DNA of 19,424 nt, taken from the NCBI GenBank assembly GCA_964645785.1, contig CAZYAV010000044.1, positions 1 through 19,424 of the forward strand. Reading direction: 5' to 3'. Numbering within the stretch: the stretch's first letter is position 1; each line of letters starts with the position of its first letter. Made by a program: the position numbers and the translations under genes. This document shows positions 1 to 8,200 of this stretch, piece after piece. This DNA is from CALWZE01 sp964645785 (GTDB lineage Bacteria; Bacillota; Clostridia; Oscillospirales; Ruminococcaceae). The notes below the pieces were generated by a model. The model saw nothing but the letters and a program-made list of their open reading frames with translations. It was not told where the DNA came from and ran no database searches.

Positions 1-514
1 TGACAACCTCCTCGTTTGCCAGCACCACCTTGCAGGAGGTGCAGAAGTTGACCGCCATCTCCTTTTTATACGCAAGCCCGTGCTTGAACAGCTGCAAAAA
101 AATCCACTGCGTCCATTTATAATAGTCCGGGTCGGTCGTGTTGACCTCCCGCGTCCAGTCAAAGGAAAACCCGAGCGATTTTAGCTGCTGCTTGAACCGC
201 TGCACGTTGTCGTGGGTGACCGTTTCGGGGTGGATGTGGTTTTTCATCGCGTAGTTTTCGGTCGGCAGGCCGAACGCGTCCCACCCCATCGGGAACAGGA
301 CGTTGTAGCCCTGCATCCGCCGCTTGCGCGATACGATGTCCAGCGCGGTATACGGGCGCGGGTGGCCGACGTGCAGCCCGTTGCCGGACGGATACGGAAA
401 TTCCACCAGGCCGAAGAATTTGGGCAGAGTGTGATCCTCCTTCGCCGCGAAGGTGTTCTCCTCCTCCCAGATTTTCTGCCACTTTTTCTCAATTTCTCTG
501 AAATTATAGTCCAT
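1..514 (-). CDS. leuS: Leucyl-tRNA synthetase, N-terminal part (runs off the left edge)
   Basis: Class I aminoacyl-tRNA synthetase that charges tRNA-Leu in the cytosol. 171 codons from the ATG at 514 are visible and the gene continues beyond position 1. The HIGH nucleotide-binding motif is HVGH at residues 48-51, within FPYPSGNGLHVGH. It is followed by the family's MQGYNV-FPMGWDAFGLP block at about residues 67-84. The usual bacterial N-W-C-P segment is replaced here by NFCTSC (Cys158 and Cys161) before VLANEEVV, so this is a somewhat divergent bacterial-type LeuRS. The start lies 8 bases after the rsfS stop. The Shine-Dalgarno (GGAGG) is inside the last codons of rsfS, which suggests translational coupling. 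The CP1 editing domain and KMSKS loop lie outside the window. Confidence 0.95.
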   Translation of the reverse strand, partial: MDYNFREIEKKWQKIWEEENTFAAKEDHTLPKFFGLVEFPYPSGNGLHVGHPRPYTALDIVSRKRRMQGYNVLFPMGWDAFGLPTENYAMKNHIHPETVTHDNVQRFKQQLKSLGFSFDWTREVNTTDPDYYKWTQWIFLQLFKHGLAYKKEMAVNFCTSCKVVLANEEVV

Positions 515-522
515 TTTCCGCC

Positions 523-885
523 TTATTCCTCCGGGTTCTCCAAAAAATCGGTCGGAATCTGCTCGCCGTCCGACCACAGCCGTTCAAGGGAGTAAAACTC
601 CCGGGTGGACGGCTGGAACACGTGCACCACCACCGTGTTGAAATCGAGCAGGATCCAGCCGCCCGAATCATAGCCCTCGGTGCGCAGCAGCTTGACGCCC
701 TGCTTTTGCAGCGCAAATTCAACCTCGTTCGCAAGCGCCTTGACCTGGGTAGTGCTGGTGCCGGTCGCGATGACGAAATAATCCGCAATAACTGTCAGAT
801 CCTCAATCCGGATGACTTTGATTTCGCGCCCCTTTTTGCTGTCGAGCGCCTTTGCCGCTGCCTTTGCGATTTCCAAAGAGGTCAT
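523..885 (-). CDS. rsfS: Ribosome silencing factor RsfS (Iojap/DUF143 family)
   Basis: 120 residues, the usual length of the family. RsfS proteins bind ribosomal protein uL14 and block joining of the 30S and 50S subunits when nutrients run low. The fold is recognisable from KVIRIEDLTVIADYFVIATG near residues 23-42, then the E-G-Y-D-S-GGWILLDF block (about 90-102) and VVVHVFQP-REFYSLERLW (about 105-124 region, near the end), all typical of RsfS. ATG start at 885 with GGGAG a few bases upstream. It sits 15 bases after the LCP gene and 8 bases before leuS. The order nadD-yqeK-LCP-rsfS-leuS is common in Clostridia. Confidence 0.95.
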   Translation of the reverse strand: MTSLEIAKAAAKALDSKKGREIKVIRIEDLTVIADYFVIATGTSTTQVKALANEVEFALQKQGVKLLRTEGYDSGGWILLDFNTVVVHVFQPSTREFYSLERLWSDGEQIPTDFLENPEE

Positions 886-900
886 TCTGTTCTCCCTTCC

Positions 901-2031
901 TCACGCGCCGTACTGGTCAAGGCTGTCGACCGACCCGTCCAGTATATCGGTTGTGTTCTGGATTTCGATAATCCCAAGCTCGGTCTCGGGCACCGGCTCG
1001 GCATAGGGGCGCATGTATTCGTTGAGCATGTCCGCCAGCGCCTTGCGGTGCAGGGTGAACACGTCCAGCCCGTAGATGCCGTACCGGGAAACCGGCTCGC
1101 CCGGGGCGCGGATGGTCGTGATGGAATCCCCCGTGAACGACTTTGCCTCGATCGCCAGCTGCAAAATTTCCTGCACGGTCAGGTCGGTTTCCAGATAGGG
1201 GTAAATCTCGGTCGCGAGGCTGATGAGCTCGGTCGTCGAGGTGTTCATCAGCCGGTTCATCAGCCCGGCCAGGAAGTACCGCTGCACATCCAGCCGCTTG
1301 ATGTCCGCCTGCGCGTAATTTTTGCGTGCGCGCACAAACAGCTCGGCCGTCTCCCCGTCCAGCAGGTGGGTACCCGGCTCCAGCACCATCGCGTCCAGGT
1401 CCAGCCGCTCGTCGATGGTCACCTCGATGCCGCCCAGGACGTCCACCGCCTTGCGGAACCCCTCCATCGAGATCAGCACGTAGTTGTCGACCGGCAGCTT
1501 GAACTGGTCGTAAATCGTCTGCGCAAGCGCGGTGATTCCCTGCGGCCCGTTCGGGTCGTCCTTATAGCCGTAATTGTACAGCGCGTTGATTTTGCCGGTC
1601 ACCACCAGATCCTCGCCGACATAGGCGTCGCGCGGGATCTGGAACAGGGTGGCGCGGTTGCTTTCAAGGTCGATGTTCGCGACGATGATGACGTCGGTCG
1701 AGGTCGCCTCCTCGTTGTTCTCCCTGTCCTGGTTGATGTCCGCCCCGCAGACGAGGATATTCATCGTCTTGTCCCGCAGATAGCTGGGGGTGTTCCACTC
1801 GTCCCGCAGCGCGTCCCCCGAGCCGCCGATGCGCATCCGCAAAAGCAGCACGGCCGCCAGCGCAACCAGCGCAACCGCCGCCAGCGCGATAATCCAGCGC
1901 GCCTTTTTGTTTTTCTTTTTGGCGGGTCTGTCCTTTTCTTTCCGCTCCCCGCCCGCCGGCGCGGCCGGCTCGGTATCGGGCAGAATCTGCACCTCTTCCA
2001 CCCGGTTTGTCCGGGAATTCTCTTGTTCCAT
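901..2031 (-). CDS. LytR-CpsA-Psr (LCP) family cell-wall glycopolymer ligase
   Basis: 376 residues. LCP enzymes transfer lipid-linked anionic glycopolymers (teichoic acids, capsule) to peptidoglycan on the outer face of the membrane. The protein has a charged cytoplasmic N-terminus rich in Lys (about 1-45), one membrane segment at about residues 46-64, then the extracellular LCP domain. Typical marks are ADINQDRENNEEATSTDVIIV, the Q-I-P-R-D motif, the VDVLGGIEV strand, and an Arg-rich region (RARKNYAQADIKRLDVQRYF) that corresponds to the pyrophosphate-binding arginines. ATG start at 2031 is preceded by AGGAG with 8 bases spacing. The upstream yqeK reading frame overlaps its first 368 bases. 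Substrate cannot be told from sequence. Confidence 0.93.
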   Translation of the reverse strand: MEQENSRTNRVEEVQILPDTEPAAPAGGERKEKDRPAKKKNKKARWIIALAAVALVALAAVLLLRMRIGGSGDALRDEWNTPSYLRDKTMNILVCGADINQDRENNEEATSTDVIIVANIDLESNRATLFQIPRDAYVGEDLVVTGKINALYNYGYKDDPNGPQGITALAQTIYDQFKLPVDNYVLISMEGFRKAVDVLGGIEVTIDERLDLDAMVLEPGTHLLDGETAELFVRARKNYAQADIKRLDVQRYFLAGLMNRLMNTSTTELISLATEIYPYLETDLTVQEILQLAIEAKSFTGDSITTIRAPGEPVSRYGIYGLDVFTLHRKALADMLNEYMRPYAEPVPETELGIIEIQNTTDILDGSVDSLDQYGA

Positions 2032-2608
2032 GTCCGTCTCTCCTGTGTCTGAGAAGGTCGTTATACGCTTTCACCGATTCGATGTCCACCACCCGGCACT
2101 GCTTGATCAGGTGCACAAGCCCGTTGCGCAGCGCGGTCAGCACCGCCTCGTCAAGCGAGTGCTGCGCAATTTCCCGCACCTCGGCCGCGCCCTGAAAGGT
2201 TCTGTCCGCAGAGATATAGTCGGCGACAAAGACGATTTTATCCAGCAGGGTCATATTCTCCCGCCCGGCGGTGTGATACCGCACCGCGTCCGCGGTCTCC
2301 ATATCCAGCCCAAGGGTGTCATGGACGTAGATGCCGCCCGCATACGCGTGATAGAGCGCGGGGCAGTCCTCGACCAGATTGCAATCAATTATATCAGAGC
2401 CTTTGAGCATTTGCAATAAATCCGCTCTGTCACGCTCCTTGAGAATGTCGTGCAGCAGCGCGGCGCGCTGTGCCCGCGCCGTGTCGCAGCCGTACCGCTG
2501 CGCGAGCGCGACCGCCGCGTCCGCGACGCATTCGGTGTGGTAAAACCGCTGCGCCGAAAGGGTGCGCTTTGCAAGCGCGCGCGCCTCCTCACAGGTCATT
2601 TCGTTCAT
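1664..2608 (-). CDS. yqeK: YqeK-like HD-domain hydrolase with long out-of-frame C-terminal tail
   Basis: The first about 190 residues (2608 to about 2039) match the YqeK HD family, whose characterised members hydrolyse diadenosine tetraphosphate symmetrically and often sit beside nadD. Metal/HD residues visible are His24, His53-Asp54, His87, His112 and Asp130. The conserved part ends around ESVKAYNDLLRHRR, where family members normally stop. Here no stop codon occurs and the frame stays open to 1664, giving 314 residues. The extra 124 residues are Arg/Gly-rich and lie entirely over the start of the LCP gene in another frame. They look like shadow coding rather than a domain. ATG at 2608 follows a purine-rich tract containing AAAGGA. 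The HD assignment is firm, the C-terminus is doubtful. Confidence 0.88.
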   Translation of the reverse strand: MNEMTCEEARALAKRTLSAQRFYHTECVADAAVALAQRYGCDTARAQRAALLHDILKERDRADLLQMLKGSDIIDCNLVEDCPALYHAYAGGIYVHDTLGLDMETADAVRYHTAGRENMTLLDKIVFVADYISADRTFQGAAEVREIAQHSLDEAVLTALRNGLVHLIKQCRVVDIESVKAYNDLLRHRRDGHGTREFPDKPGGRGADSARYRAGRAGGRGAERKGQTRQKEKQKGALDYRAGGGCAGCAGGRAAFADAHRRLGGRAAGRVEHPQLSAGQDDEYPRLRGGHQPGQGEQRGGDLDRRHHRREHRP

Positions 2609-2615
2609 CGTGTCC

Positions 2616-2633
2616 TTTCCCTTTCCCTTTCCC
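2616..2633 (-). repeat. Three tandem GGGAAA hexamers forming the yqeK ribosome binding region
   Basis: On the minus strand GGGAAA occurs three times in a row, followed by GGACACG and the yqeK ATG. The tract supplies Shine-Dalgarno-like sequence in several registers. Short tandem units of this kind can change copy number by slippage. Confidence 0.7.
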
Positions 2634-2731
2634 GCGCCCCGTTCCGGGGAACCGCGTTGGCCGCGCCCGTCCTGCGCACACTGTTCCGCGTGGCTCTTTT
2701 TTCATAAAACGAGGCCGGAAGTGGCCGTGAT

Positions 2732-3340
2732 TCAGCGCGCCGCCCTGTACAGGCCGTGCCGGTCGATGACGGCGCGCACTCGCGGATCCAGCAGCCCGTC
2801 GGTCGGCTCGCCGGCCGCAAGCCGGGCACGGATCCCGGTTGAACTCATCGGAACCGCGCCGCAGTCCAGCAGGATCACCCTGCCGCCCGCGCGCTCAAGC
2901 CATCGCTGCTTCTGCTTAAGCGCGTCGCGCTCGGATTCGTCGCGCGGCGCGGCAACCAGGGTCGTCATCGCCAGCAGCCGCCGCCACCGCCGCCACCGCT
3001 CAAAGCTCAGCAGCATGTCGCTGCCCACCAGCAGGAACAGCTGCGCGCCGGGGTATTTTTTCCGGAGCCTGCGCACCGTCTTGACGGTGTAGCTCTTGTC
3101 CCAGCGGTTCGCCCGCTCGATTTCGGAAATTTTGACCGCGCCGCCGCAGTCCCGAAAGACCCGGCACATCTGCGCGCGCAGGGTCAGGGATATCCACGCG
3201 GCCGCCTTGTGGGGCGACACGGCCGTGGGGGTCACCAGCGTGAGCGACGGCCGGATGCGCGCAATCGCCGCGCGCAGCAGGTGCGCGTGGCCGAGATGCG
3301 GCGGGTTGAACGCGCCGCCGTAAATCAGAATCCTGTCCAT
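2732..3340 (-). CDS. nadD: Nicotinate-nucleotide adenylyltransferase
   Basis: 202 residues, normal for NadD. It joins nicotinate mononucleotide and ATP to deamido-NAD in NAD synthesis. The nucleotidyltransferase motif GGAFNPPHLGH (residues 8-18, with the H-x-G-H pair at 15-18) is intact. The C-terminal SSTGIR motif near residue 166 is the family's ISSTxIR signature. SPHK in the middle (near 43) is also typical. ATG at 3340 with GAGGTGA just upstream. A 7-bp GC hairpin with a GCGA loop ends two bases before this ribosome binding site. nadD lies 111 bases after yhbY and 123 bases before yqeK, the conserved partner order. Confidence 0.97.
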   Translation of the reverse strand: MDRILIYGGAFNPPHLGHAHLLRAAIARIRPSLTLVTPTAVSPHKAAAWISLTLRAQMCRVFRDCGGAVKISEIERANRWDKSYTVKTVRRLRKKYPGAQLFLLVGSDMLLSFERWRRWRRLLAMTTLVAAPRDESERDALKQKQRWLERAGGRVILLDCGAVPMSSTGIRARLAAGEPTDGLLDPRVRAVIDRHGLYRAAR

Positions 3341-3352
3341 TGTTCACCTCGT

Positions 3353-3370
3353 CGGCGCCTCGCGGCGCCG
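3353..3370 (-). promoter_or_regulatory. GCGA-capped 7-bp hairpin directly before the nadD ribosome binding site
   Basis: Minus-strand RNA reads CGGCGCC-GCGA-GGCGCCG, a perfect all-GC 7-bp stem with a GNRA-type loop. After two bases comes GAGGTGA, then the nadD start. The structure is seen directly. A role in translation control or mRNA processing is inference. Confidence 0.6.
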
Positions 3371-3428
3371 GAGCCACTTGCGGGATTTCCCTGCCGGCCC
3401 GGCCTGTTCCGGCGCGGGCTCTGCCCTG

Positions 3429-3451
3429 CCCGCCGCCCGGCCGGCGGCGGG
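3429..3451 (-). promoter_or_regulatory. Perfect 9-bp hairpin immediately after the yhbY stop codon
   Basis: CCCGCCGCC and GGCGGCGGG form a perfect 9-bp inverted repeat with a 5-base loop. It begins on the base right after the yhbY TGA (3454-3452). No U-run follows on the minus strand, so it is not a standard intrinsic terminator. It may stabilise the upstream RNA, mark a processing site or cause partial attenuation. Confidence 0.6.
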
Positions 3452-3736
3452 TCAGATGCCGTATTTGTCGATTTTGGGGTTGCGCTTATACAGCACAAAC
3501 CGGCTGCCAATCACCTGCACCGGTTCGGCGTGCAGCCGCTCGGCCAGGATGGCCGCCGCCTCCTTGGCGCTGTACGGACAGGCGTCCTGCACCCGGCACT
3601 TAATCAGCTCTCGCGCGTCCAGCGCGTCGCCGATTGCCACGGCGCTCGCGTCGTCAATCCCGTCCTTGCCGATTTGAAAGATTGTCTCCATCGGGTTCGC
3701 GTATCTGCGAAGCTCCGCCCGCTGTTTACCTGTCAA
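3452..3736 (-). CDS. yhbY: YhbY/CRM-domain RNA-binding protein
   Basis: 94 residues, the full length of the single-CRM family of ribosome assembly factors that associate with pre-50S particles. Typical features are LTGKQRAELR-type N-terminus (here MTGKQRAELRRYAN), the QIGKDGI block at about residues 21-27, an alpha-beta core with ALDARELIKCRV, and VQVIGSRFVLYKRN near the C-terminus, which corresponds to the G-x-x-x-V-L-Y-R motif. The start is TTG at 3736, preceded by AGGGGG at 7-8 bases. It overlaps the end of rdgB by 11 bases, which suggests coupling. No ATG lies nearby in frame. It is followed at once by a strong hairpin. Confidence 0.93.
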   Translation of the reverse strand: MTGKQRAELRRYANPMETIFQIGKDGIDDASAVAIGDALDARELIKCRVQDACPYSAKEAAAILAERLHAEPVQVIGSRFVLYKRNPKIDKYGI

Positions 3737-4352
3737 ACTCCATCCCCCTCACTCTGTTCACGCCCCGCAGCTTAAACGCCAGCTTGCGGATAGCGCGGCC
3801 GCGGTGGCTCACCGCGTTCTTCTGCTCCTGCGACAGCTCGGCCAGGCCGATGCCGTCCGGCAGCCGGAAGATGGGGTCGTACCCAAATCCCAGCGCGCCG
3901 ACCCGCTCAAAGCCGATATATCCCTCCACCGCGCCGCACGCCTGCACGACCCGCCCGTCCGGTAACACCGCGCAGACCGCCGAGACAAACCGCGCCGTCC
4001 GCTCCTCCTCCTGCGTCTGTTCGGCAAGGGCGGCCAGCAGCTTGTCCATGTTCTTTTCGCTGTCGCACGCAGTGCCCGCGTACCGCGCCGTAAAGACGCC
4101 GGGCGCGCCGCCCAGCGCGTCCACGCACAGCCCCGAATCGTCCGCGATGGTCGGCCGGCCGCACAGCGCAAACGCCGCCTTTGCCTTGATATAGGCGTTC
4201 TGGGCAAAGGTGCTGCCCGTCTCCTCCGCGTCGCAGACGATGCCGGCCTCCTTGAGCGAGATGCACGCCGCCCCGATGGAGGACAGGATGTGCCGCATCT
4301 CCGCCAGCTTGCCCTCGTTGTTGGTTGCACACACAAACGTCAGCTTTTCCAT
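3726..4352 (-). CDS. rdgB: RdgB/HAM1 family non-canonical purine NTP pyrophosphatase (ITPase)
   Basis: 208 residues from ATG 4352. The enzyme converts ITP, dITP and XTP to monophosphates and so keeps deaminated purines out of nucleic acids. Motifs are FVCATNNEGKLAEM at the N-terminus (substrate-binding Lys), TIADDSGLCVDALGGAPGVFTARYAG in the middle (metal-binding Asp), GFGYDPIF, and SHRGRAIRKL near the C-terminus, all standard. A GTG at 4364 overlapping the ftsY TGA is an alternative start that would add four residues. I prefer 4352 because GGGGTGA lies 8 bases before it, while the GTG lies within or against that same purine tract. Confidence 0.95.
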   Translation of the reverse strand: MEKLTFVCATNNEGKLAEMRHILSSIGAACISLKEAGIVCDAEETGSTFAQNAYIKAKAAFALCGRPTIADDSGLCVDALGGAPGVFTARYAGTACDSEKNMDKLLAALAEQTQEEERTARFVSAVCAVLPDGRVVQACGAVEGYIGFERVGALGFGYDPIFRLPDGIGLAELSQEQKNAVSHRGRAIRKLAFKLRGVNRVRGMEFDR

Positions 4353-4360
4353 GCGTTTGC

Positions 4361-5257
4361 TCACCCCTCCCCGCCCGAAAACAGCGCCTCGCAGAATTCC
4401 TGTGCCGAGAAGCGGTCGAGGTCGTCGATCCCCTCGCCGACGCCGATAAACCGCACCGGAATCCCCAGCTTTTCCCGGATGGAGATGATCGAGCCGCCCT
4501 TGGCCGTGCCGTCCAGCTTGGTCAGCACGATGCCGGTGACGCCGGTGCTCCGGCTGAATTCCGCCGCCTGGTTGACCGCGTTCTGCCCGGTGACCGCGTC
4601 CAGCACCAGCAGCGTCTCCACCGACGCGTCGGGGGACGCTTTTTTGACCGTGCGGTAGATTTTGGCAAGCTCCTCCATCAGGTTCTTTTTGGTGTGCAGG
4701 CGTCCGGCGGTGTCCGCAATCACAATGTCGATGCCCCGGCCGCGCGCGCTCTGTACCGCGTCAAACACAACCGCCGAAGGGTCGTTCGCCCCCTCGATGA
4801 GCTCGACGCCCGAACGCTCCGCCCAGACCTTCAGCTGCTCGCCGGCCGCCGCGCGGAAGGTGTCCGCCGCCGCAAGCAGCACGCTTTTGCCCTGCTTTTT
4901 AAAGTGATTTGCCAGCTTACCCGCCGTCGTGGTCTTGCCCGCGCCGTTGACCCCGATGAGCAGGATGACGGCCGGCTTGCCGCCAAGGTCAAACTCGCTG
5001 TCCGCCTCCACCAGCTCCGCGCACAGGGATTTCAGCTCCGCAAGGGCGTCGTCGGTGTTCTCAATCAGCTTTTCGCGCACCCGCGCGCGCAGCCGCTCCA
5101 CCAGCTCGCCCGCGACCTGCGCGCCGCAGTCGGCCATAATCAGCCGCTCCTCCAGCTCCTCGTAAAACTCGTCGCCCGGCTTGTTGCCGCGCAGGCCGTA
5201 GAGGATGCTGTCCCTCGTCTTTTTCAGACCGTTTGCCAAATTTTCAAAGAATCCCAT
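4361..5257 (-). CDS. ftsY: Signal recognition particle receptor FtsY
   Basis: 298 residues, the short form typical of Firmicutes without a long acidic N-terminal domain. FtsY is the membrane-associated GTPase that docks the SRP-ribosome complex at the translocon. An N domain (about 1-90) begins with the membrane-targeting helix MGFFENLANGLKKTRDSI. The G domain follows: P-loop GVNGAGKT (102-109), insertion-box motif DTFRAAAGEQL (132-142), DTAGR (182-186) and TKLDG (246-250). ATG at 5257 with AGGTGG seven bases upstream. It lies 37 bases after smc, the conserved rnc-smc-ftsY order. Confidence 0.97.
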   Translation of the reverse strand: MGFFENLANGLKKTRDSILYGLRGNKPGDEFYEELEERLIMADCGAQVAGELVERLRARVREKLIENTDDALAELKSLCAELVEADSEFDLGGKPAVILLIGVNGAGKTTTAGKLANHFKKQGKSVLLAAADTFRAAAGEQLKVWAERSGVELIEGANDPSAVVFDAVQSARGRGIDIVIADTAGRLHTKKNLMEELAKIYRTVKKASPDASVETLLVLDAVTGQNAVNQAAEFSRSTGVTGIVLTKLDGTAKGGSIISIREKLGIPVRFIGVGEGIDDLDRFSAQEFCEALFSGGEG

Positions 5258-5294
5258 TGTTTGACCACCTGTTTTTTCAGTCCCGCCTATCGGC

Positions 5295-8200
5295 TTATTT
5301 GCTGATTACCAACTGCGCCTCCTCGATGCCCAGCTTGAGCACCTTGGAGACCCCCTCCTCCTGCATGGTCACGCCGTAAAGCACATCCGCGCTCTCCATT
5401 GTTCCGCGCCGGTGGGTGATGGCGATAATCTGGGTGTGCGCGGCAACCCGCGCAAGGTATGCCGCAAAGCGGTTGACGTTCGATTCATCCAGCGCAGAAT
5501 CAATCTCGTCCAGCACGCAGAACGGGGACGGGTTGACCGCGAGGATGGAGAAATACAGCGCGATGGCGACAAGCGCCTGCTCCCCGCCCGAGAGCGCCGA
5601 GAGGTTCTTGATAACCTTGCCGGGGGGCTGCACGTCGATTTCGATGCCGCTTTCCAGCACGTTTTCCCCGTCGGTCAGGGACAGGTTCGCCTGCCCGCCG
5701 CCGAACAGCTCCACAAAAATCTGCCGGAAGTGCCGGCTGATTTCGGAAAAGCTTGCGGTGAACAGCACCCGCATTTCGGATTCCAGCTCGGCAATCAGCC
5801 GCAGCAGCTCCTCTTTGGAGCGCTCGACATCCCCGACCTGGGCGGTCAGCTGCTGCCACTGCGCGGTCACCTGTTTGTATTCCTCGATTGCCGCGACATT
5901 GACCGTGCCGAGCGCGCGGATCTTCGCCCGCACCCCCGCAACCTGCGCGCGCAGCTCGGTGATGGAATCGAACGGCACGCAGAAGCCCTGCGCCTCCTTC
6001 TGGGTCATCTCGTATTCTTCCCAAAGCTTGGCGACCGTCGCGTCGAATTCGGCCGTCAGGGCGTTTTTCCGCTCCTCCAGCCGGGAAAGCTCCCGCCCGA
6101 TCTCCTCGCGCTGCCTGGTCTGCCCGGCATACTGCGCGCGCAGCTCGTTGATCTGCCGCTCGGTCTCGGTGCGCGCGGCCGCCGTCCGCTCGATATCCGC
6201 CCTGCGCGCCGCAATCTGCGCGCGCAGAGTCTGTGCCAAGGCGGCCTTTTCCGCCGTCAGCTGCTCGGCCTGCGCTGCCGCGCGGCGCAGGTTCTCCACC
6301 GCCGCAGCAAGGCCGGCCGCCGCGTCTCCGCTCTCGCTTTTGCGGCCGCGCAGGCTCTCCGCCGCCGCCGCCAGCGCCTCGACATCCTTTTGCAGCTCCG
6401 CCTGCTCGATCCGCTTTTGGGAAATAAGCTCGGCCAGCTCCGCCCGGCGGCGCAGGAAATCATCCTCCGTTTTATCCTCCTCGCCCGCGTCCGATTCCAG
6501 CCGGGCGATTTCGGCGGCCAGCAGCTCGGCGCGCGCGCCTCCCTCTCGGATGACCGACTCCTTTTCCGCGCGCTGCGCCTCAATCTGCGCAAGCTCGCGC
6601 TGCGCGGCCTCCAGCGACTCCGCCAGGCCGTCCGCCTCCTGCTGCTGACGCACCAGCTGTTCCTCAACCCGGACGCGATCCTCGTTGTGGGTGATGAGGT
6701 CGCTGTTGATCGCGGTAATCTCCGCTTCGAGCGCGGCGGCCTCCGCCTTCAGCGATTCGCAGGCCTCCTCGGCGCCGCGCATCTCCTGCCGCAGCGCGGC
6801 CGCGCGCGCCTCCAGCTGCTCGATCTCCACCTTGCGGCCGAACAGACCCGCCTGCCGGGAGGAGGAGCCGCCCGTATACGAGCCGCCCGCGTTGATGACC
6901 TGCCCGTCCATGGTGACAATCCGGTAACGGTAGCGCAGCTTGCGCGCGAGCGCCGAGGCGCTGTTCAGCTCCTCGGCGACGACGATGCGCCCCAGCAGAT
7001 AGCTGACCACCGTCTGATACCGCGCGTCGCAGCTGACAAGCGCGCTCGCCAGCCCCACAACGCCGCTGTCCTGCAAACAGTCCTCCCCGTCAAACCGGCC
7101 GGGCTTGATTGTGTCCAGCGGCAAAAAGGTCGCGCGCCCCGCCCGGGCGTCCTTGAGGAACGCGATGGCGTCCTTTGCCGCGCGCTCATCCTCCACAACG
7201 ATATTCTGCGCCGCGGCGCCAAGCGCGGTCTCCACCGCCAGCTCGCAGCCGCGCCGCACCGAGAGCAGGGAGGCCACCGTGCCGACAACCCCGCGCAGCC
7301 GGTGGGAGGCGGCCGCCTCCGCCACCCGGCGCACGCTGTGCTGGAATCCCTCCATGTTCTTTTCCATATCCTGCAAAACCGAAATTTTGTGGGTGATTTC
7401 GGAAATCTCACCGCTGCGCCGCGCAAGCTCGGCCTGCTGCGCATCCAGCTTGTCCGTGCGGGACGTAAGCTTCATGGAATAGCCGCGGATGCGGTTTTCG
7501 CAATCCGAGATATCCCCGCGGACGGCCTCGAGATACGCCTGATTCTCCCGCAGCTCGGCGTCGGCCGCCGCACGGCGCTCCCGCAGGGCGGGCAGCTGCT
7601 CCTCGATTGCGCGCGCCCGCGCACCGAGCGTCTGCGACGCGGATTCCGCCCCGACCCGCGCAACCCGCTGCTCGGTCAGCTCGGCCTGCAGCCCGCTCAG
7701 CCTGCGCGCGGTGTCCGCCCGGCTCTTATCCCGCAGCGCCGCGGCGGACACCAGCTCGTCCAGCCCCTGCTGCGCGCGCGCAATCTCCCGGCCGGCCTGC
7801 GCAAGGCTCTCCCCTTTTTGAACCGCCTGCGTCTCCTTTTCCGCGATCTGCCGCTCGATTTCCTCATCCGATTCGCTCAGCGCACGGATGCGGGCTTCCA
7901 GCTCGGCAATCTGCCCGGATGCGTGGGAGGCGTCGTTTCTGCCGACCGCGATTTCGCTCTCAAGCGCCGCAATCTGTTCGTTGAGGGAAAAAATATCGCT
8001 GTTAAACTGCTCAATTTCGACGTTGCGCCGCCGGTTGTCCTCCCCGAGCTGCTCTGTCCGGGCGGTCATCTCCTCCAGCCCCTGCTCGGCGCGGGCGTAG
8101 TCCTGCCGCGCAATTTCAAGCTTGTCGTCCTGCCGGCGCAGATTCTCCCGCGAGCGGTCGATGGTGTCGCAGTACAGGGTGATTTCCAGCCCCTTGCGCT

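Noticed and set aside
622..2052. Plus-strand open frame of 476 codons opposite rsfS and the LCP gene
   Set aside because: Antisense shadow of two confident genes, with no family likeness.
2694..2731. Possible terminator between nadD and yqeK (GGCC-ACTTCC-GGCC then TCGTTTTA)
   Set aside because: Only a 4-bp stem and a broken T-run, too weak to call.
2970..3000. Tandem GCCGCCACC units inside nadD giving WRRWRR
   Set aside because: The protein keeps normal NadD spacing between its motifs, so this is codon repetition and not an insertion.
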